DNA of 9,156 nucleotides, taken from the NCBI GenBank assembly GCA_947457715.1, contig CANGXK010000078.1, positions 1 through 9,156 of the forward strand. The letters are read 5' to 3'. Shown one piece after another: positions 1-6,386 of the stretch. Source of the stretch: Gemmatimonadota bacterium (GTDB lineage Bacteria; Gemmatimonadota; Gemmatimonadetes; Gemmatimonadales; Gemmatimonadaceae). Both the position numbers and the translations under genes were made by a program. Positions within the stretch are counted from its first letter, which is position 1. Every line of letters starts with the position of its first letter. The notes beneath the pieces were generated by a model, which was not told the origin of the DNA, made no database searches, and was given only the letters and a program-made list of their open reading frames with translations.

Positions 1-7
1 ATTTGTT

Positions 8-39
8 CTCTGCGCCTCTGCGCTCTCTGCGACTCCGCG
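8..39. repeat. Short direct-repeat cluster of CTCTGCG units
   Basis: Three exact CTCTGCG units (8-14, 16-22, 25-31) and a variant CTCCGCG (33-39) follow one another with a period of 8-9 bp. On the minus strand they read as repeated CGCAGAG just past the stop of the DUF1611 gene. From memory, similar CGCAGAG-type strings are common intergenic repeats in soil phyla such as Gemmatimonadota, Acidobacteriota and Planctomycetota; I could not check this. The cluster may continue beyond the window edge. No hairpin is evident, so it is not an obvious terminator. Confidence 0.6.
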
Positions 40-55
40 TTTTCGGTTCAGCGAT

Positions 56-1063
56 TCACGTCGACAACACCGACGCCGCAATCGCCTCGAGCCCGCCGCG
101 CATCGGATCGCACACGGGCACCCCGAGTTCCGCACCAACACGCTGTGCGTAGTCCTGCCACGCCTCGTCAGACAGCGAAGACGAGTTGATGCTCACCCCC
201 GCCAACCGCACGTTGCGGTTCGTGATGCGCGCGGCCGTGAGATACTGCGCCACCGCATCGGCCAGCGGCGGGATCGGATGATCCGGGCGGTACTCGATCG
301 TTAGCCGCGACGGATCGTGACAAAGCACGATGCAGTCGGGCTGCGAGCCGTGCAGCAAACCGAGCGTAACGCCCGCGTACGCCGGATGAAACAACGAGCC
401 CTGCCCTTCAATCACGTCCCAGTGATCGGGCGCGTTATCGGGTGACAACACCTCGGCCGCACCGGCGATGAAGTCGGCCACCACGGCATCGATCGCAATG
501 CCTTGGCCGGCGATCATGATGCCTGTCTGCCCCGTGGCGCGGAACGTGGCCTTGGCGCCCCGTGCACGCAGCGCATTGGTGAGCGACAACGCCGTGTACT
601 TCTTGCCGAGGGCGCAGTCGGTGCCCACGGTGGCCACCCGCATGCCCGTGCGCTTGGTACCAGTGCCGGCGGGGAACGTACGATCGCCGTGCCGCACGTC
701 CATCAGGCGCACGCCGTGCTGCTGTGCGGCCGCCACCAGGCTCGGGAACGACGACAGGCGGGTGTGCATGCCGCTCACGAGATCGAGCCCGCTGGCGATC
801 GCCGCTTCAAGATCGGGGAGCCAGCTGTCGGGCACACGTCCGCCCACCGAGGCGATCCCGATCACCAGGCTGCCTGCCCCGCGTGCCGCGGCATCGGCGG
901 GGGAGAGGCGCGTGAGCCCCACGCTGACCGTGGCCTGCGGCAGACTCCACTCGCCGATCACGTCATCCGGGCACCAGTCGCGCAAGCCGCAGGCGGTCTT
1001 GGCGTCGGTGGGCTGGGTAGAGTCGCCAAGGTACAGCAGGTACGGCTTGCGGAGCTCAGGCAT
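56..1063 (-). CDS. DUF1611 family protein (DgcN-like, P-loop)
   Basis: The protein has about 335 residues and fits the two-domain DUF1611 family: an N-terminal Rossmann-like part beginning ELRKPYLLYLGD and a C-terminal P-loop part. The nucleotide-binding-type loop GTDCALGKKYTA lies about residues 147-158, followed by the family blocks ATGQTGIMIAGQG, VIEGQGSLFHPAYAG and CIVLCHDP. Characterised members (DgcN) are described as D-amino-acid N-acetyltransferases acting with the epimerase DgcA in D-glutamate catabolism; whether this protein has that activity is inference, and no dgcA is visible here. It is probably cytoplasmic, with no signal peptide. Start choice: the ATG at 1063 sits directly before the conserved LRKPYLL block. 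Upstream in-frame starts exist (ATG at 1165, GTG at 1174, giving up to 372 aa), but the extra residues look unconserved and neither has a clear ribosome site. The ATG at 1063 has only a weak GAG upstream. It appears to be a single-gene unit ending at the left-edge repeats. Confidence 0.85.
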   Translation of the reverse strand: MPELRKPYLLYLGDSTQPTDAKTACGLRDWCPDDVIGEWSLPQATVSVGLTRLSPADAAARGAGSLVIGIASVGGRVPDSWLPDLEAAIASGLDLVSGMHTRLSSFPSLVAAAQQHGVRLMDVRHGDRTFPAGTGTKRTGMRVATVGTDCALGKKYTALSLTNALRARGAKATFRATGQTGIMIAGQGIAIDAVVADFIAGAAEVLSPDNAPDHWDVIEGQGSLFHPAYAGVTLGLLHGSQPDCIVLCHDPSRLTIEYRPDHPIPPLADAVAQYLTAARITNRNVRLAGVSINSSSLSDEAWQDYAQRVGAELGVPVCDPMRGGLEAIAASVLST

Positions 1064-1249
1064 GACAAGGCACTCGCGGACGTTGGAGGTCGGGCCGTTC
1101 AATCGTGCACGAACGATATCGCGCCAGCCTGAAATTGCACCGGGTGCAGGCGCATCCGATTGCATTGGAGGCACGCCGGGGGTTGCCCGCGCAGGGCTCT
1201 CGCCATTTTCTTCTTTCTGGCGTGCGGCGAACGCGTCGCGCGACCCGAA

Positions 1250-1336
1250 GGCGTGGTGGCCGAGTGGTTTAAGGCAGCGGTCTTGAAAACCGCCGAACCC
1301 GAAAGGGTTCCGTGAGTTCGAATCTCACCTACGCCG
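1250..1336 (+). tRNA. tRNA-Ser(UGA)
   Basis: The full class II cloverleaf can be folded by eye. The acceptor GGCGTGG (1250-1256) pairs with CTACGCC (1329-1335), with one G-U pair. The D arm is at about 1259-1275. The anticodon stem GCGGT/ACCGC encloses loop CTTGAAA with anticodon TGA at 1284-1286. A long variable arm (GAACCC...GGGTTC) is followed by T arm GTGAG-TTCGAAT-CTCAC (1312-1328). The discriminator base is G1336, as expected for serine. No CCA is encoded, so the 3' end must be added enzymatically. The gene stands alone, head to head with the terminator of the downstream minus-strand lipoprotein gene. Confidence 0.97.
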
Positions 1337-1341
1337 TACCC

Positions 1342-1386
1342 TACAAGAAAAGACGCCCGTGATCGGTAAGCCGATCGCGGGCGTCT
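1342..1386 (-). terminator. Intrinsic terminator of the Ig-like lipoprotein gene
   Basis: A 16-bp stem (1351-1366 with 1371-1386, one T-G wobble) closes on the tetraloop TAAG. On the minus strand it is followed by a T-rich tract, TTTTCTTGT (1342-1350). It lies 16 nt past the stop codon of the minus-strand gene at 1403-2584, so it is that gene's Rho-independent terminator. On the plus strand the stem begins 14 nt after the tRNA-Ser end but lacks a following T run, so it would help end tRNA transcription only weakly, or mark a processing boundary. Confidence 0.85.
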
Positions 1387-1402
1387 GGCGTACGGAAGCG
1401 AA

Positions 1403-2584
1403 TTACGGCGTGACGACCGCGCGCAGCGTGACGCCCGAGTACACCGTGTAACCGACCACGCGCACGCGCCAGGCGCCAGCGGACACGGTGGTCGTGATGG
1501 CGCACGACTCGGTCGGGCCAGCCGCCTCAGAGACGCAGGCGGCCGTGGTCGAGCCGGGCCGGTACACTTCGAGGTCGGGGTCCTGCGAACCCGCACCAGC
1601 GAGCGTGACGGTGATACCGGTCGCGCCGGCCGGCACCGTGATGAACCAGCTGTAGGCCGAGTTGAGCGGACCCGCGATCGTGAGCGGCGAATTGTTCAGC
1701 AGCGGGTTGAAGGTCAGGCTGCCCGACTTCCGTTCCGACGTCGCGGTGACGGTGAACGTGCCCGGCACGAGCGCTGACACGAGCCCGGTGGACGACACCG
1801 ACCCGGTAGCGGCCGACGACGACGCCCAAGCGACGGGGCGGTTGGCGAGCACGGTGTTATTGGCGTCGCGCAGTGTCGCGACGAGTTGCTGCGTGCTACC
1901 GGCCGCCAGCGTCTGCGTGGTCGGCGTCAGCGTGACGGTGTTGACCGGTTCGAGTGCTTCTACCACCGCGTTCACCGTCGCCGTGCGTCCTTCGCTGGTG
2001 GCCGTGATGACGGTAGCGCCGGGCGCGATGCCCGCGATCACGCCGTCCGCGCTCACCGATGCAACCGCCGGGGCCGAGGAGCTCCAGGTCACCGCGCGAG
2101 CGACGAGCGTGTTGCCCGCGCCATCGAGCGTGCGAAACGACAACGGCACCTGCTCGCCCACGGCGACCGCACGGGTAAGCGCCGAAACGGAAATCGACGC
2201 CACCGACGCCACGCCCTGGATCGAGGCAATGCCCGTCACGCCACCGATCGTGGCCTGAATGGCCGTGCTGCCGGTCGTGAGCATGGTGACGAGGCCACTC
2301 GCAGACACCGTGGCGATCGTCGGCTCGGCCGACGTCCACGTAACGGCACCCGCCGAGACGGTGGCGCCAGTCTTGTCGACCAGAATCGCCGCGAGTTGCT
2401 GCGTCTGACCGACGCGGAGACTCGACACGCGCGGCGTGACGGAGACCGTGTTGGTGTTGATGACCGGCGCGGTCACCGCATCGTCATCGCGATCGCTACA
2501 GGCGGTAATGCCGACGACGAGCGCGGCGCCGAGAAGCAGGCGGGTCGCGACAATCCCGCGACGAAAGGAGCGGAGCTGAAGCAT
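1403..2584 (-). CDS. Exported lipoprotein with three BIG2 Ig-like domains and a PPC-like C-terminus
   Basis: This 393-aa protein is probably anchored to the cell envelope. A lipoprotein signal is visible: basic RSFRR, a hydrophobic core, and the lipobox ITAC with lipidated Cys29, followed by an acidic Asp-rich linker. Three bacterial Ig-like group 2 (BIG2) repeats follow at about residues 46-124, 127-208 and 215-295. Each carries the signature of a TWxSxxPxxAxVSxxGxVxxxxxGxxxIxAT pattern. Residues about 301-390 resemble a bacterial pre-peptidase C-terminal (PPC) domain, with DPDLEVY and a WRVRVVGY-type strand; Cys350 and Cys361 could form a disulfide. Such proteins usually act in adhesion or surface binding, but no ligand can be inferred. 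The start is the only in-frame ATG giving the signal peptide; no Shine-Dalgarno is evident. It is divergent from the propeller gene across 135 bp (2585-2719), which must hold both promoters; I could not pick a convincing -35/-10 pair. It ends with its own terminator. Confidence 0.88.
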   Translation of the reverse strand: MLQLRSFRRGIVATRLLLGAALVVGITACSDRDDDAVTAPVINTNTVSVTPRVSSLRVGQTQQLAAILVDKTGATVSAGAVTWTSAEPTIATVSASGLVTMLTTGSTAIQATIGGVTGIASIQGVASVASISVSALTRAVAVGEQVPLSFRTLDGAGNTLVARAVTWSSSAPAVASVSADGVIAGIAPGATVITATSEGRTATVNAVVEALEPVNTVTLTPTTQTLAAGSTQQLVATLRDANNTVLANRPVAWASSSAATGSVSSTGLVSALVPGTFTVTATSERKSGSLTFNPLLNNSPLTIAGPLNSAYSWFITVPAGATGITVTLAGAGSQDPDLEVYRPGSTTAACVSEAAGPTESCAITTTVSAGAWRVRVVGYTVYSGVTLRAVVTP

Positions 2585-2719
2585 CGTCAGAAGGCTGGAG
2601 GGGCACGTCGCGGGACCGAAACGATCCCGGTGACCTGGAACATTACTACGAAGAGAATCAGCGATGCCCCTCTTTCGCTAGGGATTTCGCCCGGCGATTG
2701 CGCAGGTAGCTTCTTCCGC

Positions 2720-3844
2720 ATGGCAAATTCTTCGCGTCGTCCCCGTGGTTCGTCCCGTTGGCGCCTTGTCCTGATGGGCTGGCTCCCGTCGCTGCTGAGC
2801 ACCGTGGCGCTCCCGCCTGCCATGGGCGCACAGACTCCCTCGTTGGCTCCCACGCTGGCCCCTGCCGTTCGGATCACCGAGCAGACCAGCGGTACGCCCA
2901 AACTGCTGCAAGCGGTGCACGCGGTCTCCGAGCGCGTGGTGTGGGCGTCGGGGCATGGCGGCGTGGTACTGCGGTCGATCGACGGGGGAGACCGCTGGGA
3001 AGCGCGCCCGACGGCCAGCGGCGACTCGCTCGAGTTTCGCGATGTGCACGCCATCGACGCCGATACCGCCTGGGTCATGTCGGCTGGCAGCGGCCCCAGG
3101 TCGCGGATTTATCGCACCACCAACGGCGGCGCGAGTTGGGCGTTGCAGTTCGTGAATGCGGACACCGCGGCGTTCTACGACTGCTTCTCGTTCGGCAACG
3201 GGCGCGGTCGCACCGGCGTCGCCTTCAGCGATGCGTCGGGCGGACGCACGAACATCCTGCACACCGGGAACGACGGGGCGTCGTGGAAACTGCTGGCCCC
3301 GTCGGCCGTGCCGGCCCCCTTGCCCGGCGAAGGCGCCTTCGCGGCCAGCGGCCTGTGCGTGGTGCACGGAGACCCGAACACCGTGTTCATCGCCACCGGC
3401 TCGCCCGGCGCGCGCCTGCTGCGCAGTCGTGATGGAGGCAGCACGTGGGACGTGGAGAATACGCCGTTCACCCGCGGCACCGTGGCCGGTCTCACCGGGC
3501 TCGCGTTCAAGGACGGCCAGTATGGCATGGCCGTAGCCGCCGACATCAATCGCCTGCGCACCGACTCCTCGACCGCCGTGGTTGGCATCACCACCGACGC
3601 CGGACGCACCTGGGAGCTCCGCACCCGTCCGCCCCTGCCCGGCGCGCTGGTGGGCGTGGCGTGGGTGCCGGGCGCCGGCAGCGAGACCGCCGTGGTGACC
3701 AGCTACGGCGGCGCGTTCATCACCAGCGACGGCGCACGGACCTGGCGCACCCTCACGGATGCACTCACCACGGGCGTGAGCGCCGTGGGAGCCCGAGCGT
3801 GGGTCGTGGGAGGCAACGGTAAGATCACGCGCCTCGACTGGTAG
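2720..3844 (+). CDS. Exported BNR/YCF48-type beta-propeller protein
   Basis: This 374-aa protein begins with a signal peptide: basic residues through position 15, hydrophobic LVLMGWLPSLLSTVALPP, and a likely signal peptidase I cleavage after AMGA (residue 37). The mature part carries six BNR/Asp-box motifs of the S/T-x-D-G-G-x-x-W type, at residues 86-93, 133-140, 182-189, 236-243, 291-298 and 335-342, spaced 44-55 residues apart. This is the pattern of a sialidase-like or YCF48/HCF136-like propeller. The fold is secure but the function is not: homologues are usually annotated only as YCF48-related or generic repeat proteins, and no catalytic sialidase residues can be assigned. The last two motifs are degenerate (DAG, DGA). 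The start at 2720 was chosen because it gives a complete signal peptide; the open frame extends further upstream but that part is antisense to the neighbouring lipoprotein gene. A weak AGGT lies 12 nt upstream. It may be co-transcribed with the M28 peptidase 57 bp downstream. Confidence 0.85.
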   Translation: MANSSRRPRGSSRWRLVLMGWLPSLLSTVALPPAMGAQTPSLAPTLAPAVRITEQTSGTPKLLQAVHAVSERVVWASGHGGVVLRSIDGGDRWEARPTASGDSLEFRDVHAIDADTAWVMSAGSGPRSRIYRTTNGGASWALQFVNADTAAFYDCFSFGNGRGRTGVAFSDASGGRTNILHTGNDGASWKLLAPSAVPAPLPGEGAFAASGLCVVHGDPNTVFIATGSPGARLLRSRDGGSTWDVENTPFTRGTVAGLTGLAFKDGQYGMAVAADINRLRTDSSTAVVGITTDAGRTWELRTRPPLPGALVGVAWVPGAGSETAVVTSYGGAFITSDGARTWRTLTDALTTGVSAVGARAWVVGGNGKITRLDW

Positions 3845-3857
3845 CAGGGCGCGCCGG

Positions 3858-3890
3858 GGCGTGTGCTGGACGATGGAATCAGCGCACGCC
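3858..3890 (+). other. Strong hairpin between the propeller and peptidase genes
   Basis: GGCGTGTGCTG (3858-3868) pairs with CAGCGCACGCC (3880-3890): 11 bp with one wobble around an 11-nt loop. It starts 13 nt after the propeller stop and ends 11 nt before the peptidase ATG. There is no T run, so it is not a standard intrinsic terminator. It could protect the upstream mRNA end, attenuate, or control access to the GAGGG just before the peptidase start. Function is inference. Confidence 0.5.
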
Positions 3891-3901
3891 ATGATTGAGG
3901 G

Positions 3902-5632
3902 ATGCACACTACTCGTTCTTCACGGCGTGGCGCCATCGCGCTGACACTGTCGATCACCGCCTCGTTCGCCGCGTGCGCTGGCGACAAAGCCCCCGCGTCG
4001 GCCGGCGCCACCAGCGCCGACTCAGCTCTCGCGCCGGCGCTCGCCGCCATCACTGCCGACGGCCTGATGGCGCACACGAAGGCGCTCAGCGACGACTCGC
4101 TCGAAGGTCGCGCGCCGGCCACACCGGGCGAAGACAAGACCGTCGCCTATCTCCAGTCGCAGTTCGCCGCGATGGGACTCAAGGGCGGCATGCCCGATGG
4201 CTCCTTCGTGCAGAAGGCCACCTTCGCCGGGATCACCGGCAAGCCGGAAGCGTCGTTCCGCATCGGCTCGCGCGTGATGCCGCTGTCGTTTCCCGCCGAT
4301 TACATCGCGCGCACGCGTCACGAAGTGCCGGTGATCGATGTCGACGCCGAGATGGTGTTCGTGGGCTACGGCGTCGATGCCCCAGAGTACGGATGGAACG
4401 ACTACAAGAACGTGGATGTGAAGGGCAAAGTGCTCGTCATGCTGGTGAACGATCCGGCCGTGCCCGATCCGAACGACAGCACGAAACTCGACAGCACCAT
4501 GTTCAAGGGGAAAGCGATGACGTACTACGGTCGCTGGACCTACAAGTACGAGATCGCCACGGCCAAGGGCGCCGCCGGTGCGCTCATCATTCACGAGACG
4601 GGCCCGGCCGGCTATCCGTTCGAAGTGCTCAGCGGCAGCGCCGCCCTCGAGCAGTTCGACATCGCGACTGCCGATGGCAACAAGGGCCGCACGAAAGTGG
4701 AAGGCTGGATCACGCAGCCCAAGGCCGAAGAACTGCTGAAGGCGGTGGGCAAAGACTTCGCCGCGCTCAAAGCCGCCGCGCGCCGCAAGGATTTCACGCC
4801 GGTGTCACTCGGCGCCTCCGCCAAGCTCCACATCAGCAACAGCACCCGCCGCGTGGAATCACGCAACGTCGTGGCCACGATCGAAGGCAGCGACGCCACG
4901 CGCAAGAACGAGTACGTGATCTACAGCGCGCACTGGGATCATCTGGGTCGCGACACCAGCATCAAGGGCGATCAGATCTTCAACGGCGCACTCGACAACG
5001 CGAGCGGCACCGCGCAGCTGCTGGAAATCGCGAAGGGATTCAGCGCCCTCCCCACCAAGCCCGCGCGCTCGATCATGTTCGTCGCGCTCACGGCTGAAGA
5101 GAAAGGACTGATCGGCGCGAAGTACTTCGCCGCGAATTCGCCGGTACCGTTGGCCAACGTGCTCGCCAACATCAACATGGACGGCTTCAGTCAGTGGGGG
5201 CGCACGAAAGACGTGACCGTGATCGGACTCGGTAACAGCACGCTCGATGATGTGCTGGCCGACGTGGTCGGCCCCGCCGGTCGCGTGCTCGCCGCAGACC
5301 AGGAACCGGAGAAGGGGTTCTTCTACCGCTCCGACCACTTCGAGTTCGCCAAGCAGGGCGTGCCCGCGCTGTACACCGAAGCCGGCGTGCACTTCGTGGG
5401 CAAGGACTCCACCTACGGCATGAAGAAGCGCGAGGAATACACGTCGCGCGATTACCACCAGCCGAGCGACGAAGTGAAGCCCGACTGGGACCTGAGCGGC
5501 GCGGTGGAAGACACGCAGGTACTGCTCCAGGTCGGCTACCGCGTGGCCAACGGCACCGTGTGGCCCACCTGGAAGCCCGGCACCGAGTTCAAGGCGAAAC
5601 GCGACTCAGTGCTGAAGGCCGCCGGCAAATAG
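3902..5632 (+). CDS. Exported M28 family zinc metallopeptidase (lipoprotein)
   Basis: This 576-aa protein begins with a lipoprotein signal (RSSRR, hydrophobic stretch, SFAAC with Cys25) and an Ala/Ser-rich linker, so it probably acts in the periplasm or outer envelope as an aminopeptidase on peptides. Residues about 145-265 form a protease-associated (PA)-like insert ([17 protein letters not shown], then [10 protein letters not shown]). The catalytic M28 domain spans about 320-550 with every expected residue in order: His344 and Asp346 in SAHWDH, bridging Asp365 in GALDNASG, catalytic Glu399 and ligand Glu400 in TAEEKG, Asp427 in NMDG, and His519 in DYHQPSDE. This layout is typical of co-catalytic two-zinc M28 enzymes; exact substrate preference cannot be read. 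The GAGGG directly before the ATG is closer than ideal, but the start is fixed by the signal peptide. It lies 57 bp after the propeller gene and converges on the Dps-like gene with only 6 bp between stops. Confidence 0.95.
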   Translation: MHTTRSSRRGAIALTLSITASFAACAGDKAPASAGATSADSALAPALAAITADGLMAHTKALSDDSLEGRAPATPGEDKTVAYLQSQFAAMGLKGGMPDGSFVQKATFAGITGKPEASFRIGSRVMPLSFPADYIARTRHEVPVIDVDAEMVFVGYGVDAPEYGWNDYKNVDVKGKVLVMLVNDPAVPDPNDSTKLDSTMFKGKAMTYYGRWTYKYEIATAKGAAGALIIHETGPAGYPFEVLSGSAALEQFDIATADGNKGRTKVEGWITQPKAEELLKAVGKDFAALKAAARRKDFTPVSLGASAKLHISNSTRRVESRNVVATIEGSDATRKNEYVIYSAHWDHLGRDTSIKGDQIFNGALDNASGTAQLLEIAKGFSALPTKPARSIMFVALTAEEKGLIGAKYFAANSPVPLANVLANINMDGFSQWGRTKDVTVIGLGNSTLDDVLADVVGPAGRVLAADQEPEKGFFYRSDHFEFAKQGVPALYTEAGVHFVGKDSTYGMKKREEYTSRDYHQPSDEVKPDWDLSGAVEDTQVLLQVGYRVANGTVWPTWKPGTEFKAKRDSVLKAAGK

Positions 5633-5638
5633 GGCGGA

Positions 5639-5992
5639 CTACGTGGGCTCTGGTTCGAGGTGCGATTCCACGAACCAGAGCTGCTTGTCGGTCTCGCTGG
5701 TGATACGCGTGAGCAGATCGGCAGTGATGGCGTCATCAGCCGCCGAGGCTTCCTCGATGTCGGCCCGCGCCGCGTTGGCGCAAAACGCGAGGGCGGCGGT
5801 GGAATCGAACAACTCGTGGAGCTGCTGGAAGCGGGCGCCACGGATATTCCAGTGCGCCTGCTTGGCCTGCCGCTCGAGGTCGAGGTCATCGGCGAGGCGC
5901 TCATTCAGGATCATCCCCATGGCCGCGCGCGTGTGGGCGGGCAGGTCGATGCGCGTGTGAGAGTGGGTCGTAAGGGCAGTCTTGTTCGCCAT
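5639..5992 (-). CDS. dps: Dps-like ferritin-fold protein, internally shortened
   Basis: Dps proteins are dodecameric ferritin-fold proteins that bind and oxidise iron and protect DNA. This 117-aa protein matches the family at both ends: ERLADDLDLERQAKQAHWN (about 31-49) with LHELFD (58-63), and a C-terminal block with ADLLTRITSETDKQLWFVESHLE. Members are normally about 155-170 aa. Here the segment that should lie between helix B and helix D, about 50-60 residues, is absent, and residue 63 runs straight into STAALAF, which resembles the later STALAAF-type helix. His47, His59 and Asp63 match E. coli Dps His51, His63 and Asp67; the equivalents of Asp78 and Glu82 are gone. The frame stays open, so this is an in-frame deletion, a divergent short variant, or an assembly error. 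The start at 5992 is supported by GGGAG 6 nt upstream; the frame continues further upstream but without family similarity. It may be a non-functional relic. Confidence 0.8.
   Translation of the reverse strand: MANKTALTTHSHTRIDLPAHTRAAMGMILNERLADDLDLERQAKQAHWNIRGARFQQLHELFDSTAALAFCANAARADIEEASAADDAITADLLTRITSETDKQLWFVESHLEPEPT
5647..5681. repeat. Perfect 11-bp inverted repeat at the convergent gene ends
   Basis: GCTCTGGTTCG (5647-5657) and CGAACCAGAGC (5671-5681) are exact inverted copies around a 13-nt loop. They lie in the last codons of the Dps-like gene and, on the plus strand, start 14 nt after the M28 peptidase stop. No T run follows on either strand within a few bases. The hairpin could act as a transcript-end stabiliser or Rho-assisted stop for the peptidase mRNA, while coding for the C-terminal residues of the opposing gene. 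Confidence 0.6.
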
Positions 5993-5998
5993 TACGAA

Positions 5999-6003
5999 CT
6001 CCC
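5999..6003 (-). promoter_or_regulatory. Ribosome binding site of the Dps-like gene
   Basis: On the minus strand GGGAG stands 6 nt before the ATG at 5992. It is the clearest Shine-Dalgarno in the window and decides the start against the longer open frame that runs on to about 6265, which would cross the tRNA-Ser gene. Confidence 0.7.
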
Positions 6004-6138
6004 GAATTGTCTGGAAACCTGCAAAAAACGGACGGCGCATTCCGGTAGTGCAAGGGGCGCGCTGACGCGTTCCTCTGCAATTTCCGTCGGATTTTCGGGT
6101 TCCGCGACCGGTTGACCCCGGGCGCGTTTCGGGTGAGA

Positions 6139-6168
6139 TTGCTGGTCTGAAGCACAACGAAGTACAAC
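6139..6168 (+). promoter_or_regulatory. Possible promoter of tRNA-Ser(GCU)
   Basis: TTGCTG (6139-6144) and TACAAC (6163-6168, four of six matches to TATAAT) are separated by 18 bp. They would start transcription at about 6175, some 34 nt before the mature tRNA. A second candidate -35, TTGACC at 6112-6117, has a poorer -10 (GAGATT). The call is by eye only. The rest of the 216-bp spacer 5993-6208 must also hold the promoter for the Dps-like gene, which I could not identify. Confidence 0.3.
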
Positions 6169-6208
6169 TGGCCTGCACCGCTGCCCTCGGGCGCCGTCGG
6201 CAAGCTTG

Positions 6209-6298
6209 GGAGGGGTGGCCGAGAGGCTGAAGGCACCGGTTTGCTAAACCGGCATAGGGGGTCAACCTCTATCGCGGGTTCGAATCCCGCCCTCTCCG
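6209..6298 (+). tRNA. tRNA-Ser(GCU)
   Basis: A complete class II cloverleaf is visible. The acceptor GGAGGGG (6209-6215) pairs with CCTCTCC (6291-6297), with one G-U pair. The D arm is GCC...GGC. The anticodon stem CCGGT/ACCGG has loop TTGCTAA with anticodon GCT at 6243-6245. A long variable arm (ATAGGGGGTCAACCTCTAT) and T arm GCGGG-TTCGAAT-CCCGC (6274-6290) follow. The discriminator is G6298. CCA is not encoded. It reads AGC/AGU codons and complements the UGA-anticodon tRNA-Ser at 1250-1336. A strong terminator follows within 3 nt. Confidence 0.97.
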
Positions 6299-6300
6299 CT

Positions 6301-6343
6301 GCGCGGGTCCGCTGCACTATCGGCGGGCCCGCGCTGTTTTTTT
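6301..6343 (+). terminator. Intrinsic terminator of tRNA-Ser(GCU)
   Basis: GCGCGGGTCCGC (6301-6312) pairs with GCGGGCCCGCGC (6323-6334): 12 bp with one wobble around a 10-nt loop, followed by TG and seven T residues (6337-6343). This is a textbook Rho-independent terminator beginning 3 nt after the tRNA. It separates the tRNA from gltX, whose ATG is 43 nt further on. Confidence 0.92.
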
Positions 6344-6370
6344 GTCCAGTCCTGTTGCGTTCCCGATTCT
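6342..6370 (+). promoter_or_regulatory. Candidate gltX promoter overlapping the terminator tail
   Basis: TTGTCC (6342-6347, four of six to TTGACA) begins in the T tract of the tRNA terminator. GATTCT (6365-6370, three of six to TATAAT) follows after 17 bp. It would initiate near 6377, leaving a leader of about 10 nt before the gltX ATG. The matches are weak; the main argument is that few other sites fit in the 43 nt available. Confidence 0.22.
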
Positions 6371-6386
6371 TCGGTCTGCCGCATAT

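Noticed and set aside
1183..1211. Possible tRNA-Ser(UGA) promoter, TTGCCC with TTTTCT after 17 bp
   Set aside because: The -10 match is too poor to list as a feature, although spacing and distance to the tRNA are acceptable.
1235..1244. 10-bp palindrome GTCGCGCGAC just before tRNA-Ser(UGA)
   Set aside because: Short CG-rich palindromes are expected by chance at this base composition.
468..1286. Plus-strand open frames opposite the DUF1611 gene
   Set aside because: They have shadow composition and no motifs, and one continues into the tRNA-Ser(UGA) gene.
1886..2719. Upstream extension of the propeller open frame
   Set aside because: It runs antisense to the BIG2 lipoprotein gene and is Arg-rich; the signal peptide fixes the start at 2720.
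2585..2719. Weak inverted repeat (CGGGA with TCCCG) in the divergent promoter region
   Set aside because: A 5-bp arm is not distinguishable from chance; no operator can be supported.
3895..5097. 400-codon plus-strand open frame overlapping the M28 peptidase gene
   Set aside because: It is very Arg/His-rich with no domain; it is the out-of-frame shadow of a high-G+C gene whose real frame shows all catalytic M28 residues.
5660..6115. 151-codon plus-strand open frame opposite the Dps-like gene
   Set aside because: It mirrors the Dps-like codons in a complementary frame. The minus strand has family similarity and a Shine-Dalgarno; this frame has neither.
5993..6317. Longer minus-strand open frames running upstream of the Dps-like ATG into tRNA-Ser(GCU)
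   Set aside because: They lack family similarity and cross a tRNA gene antisense.
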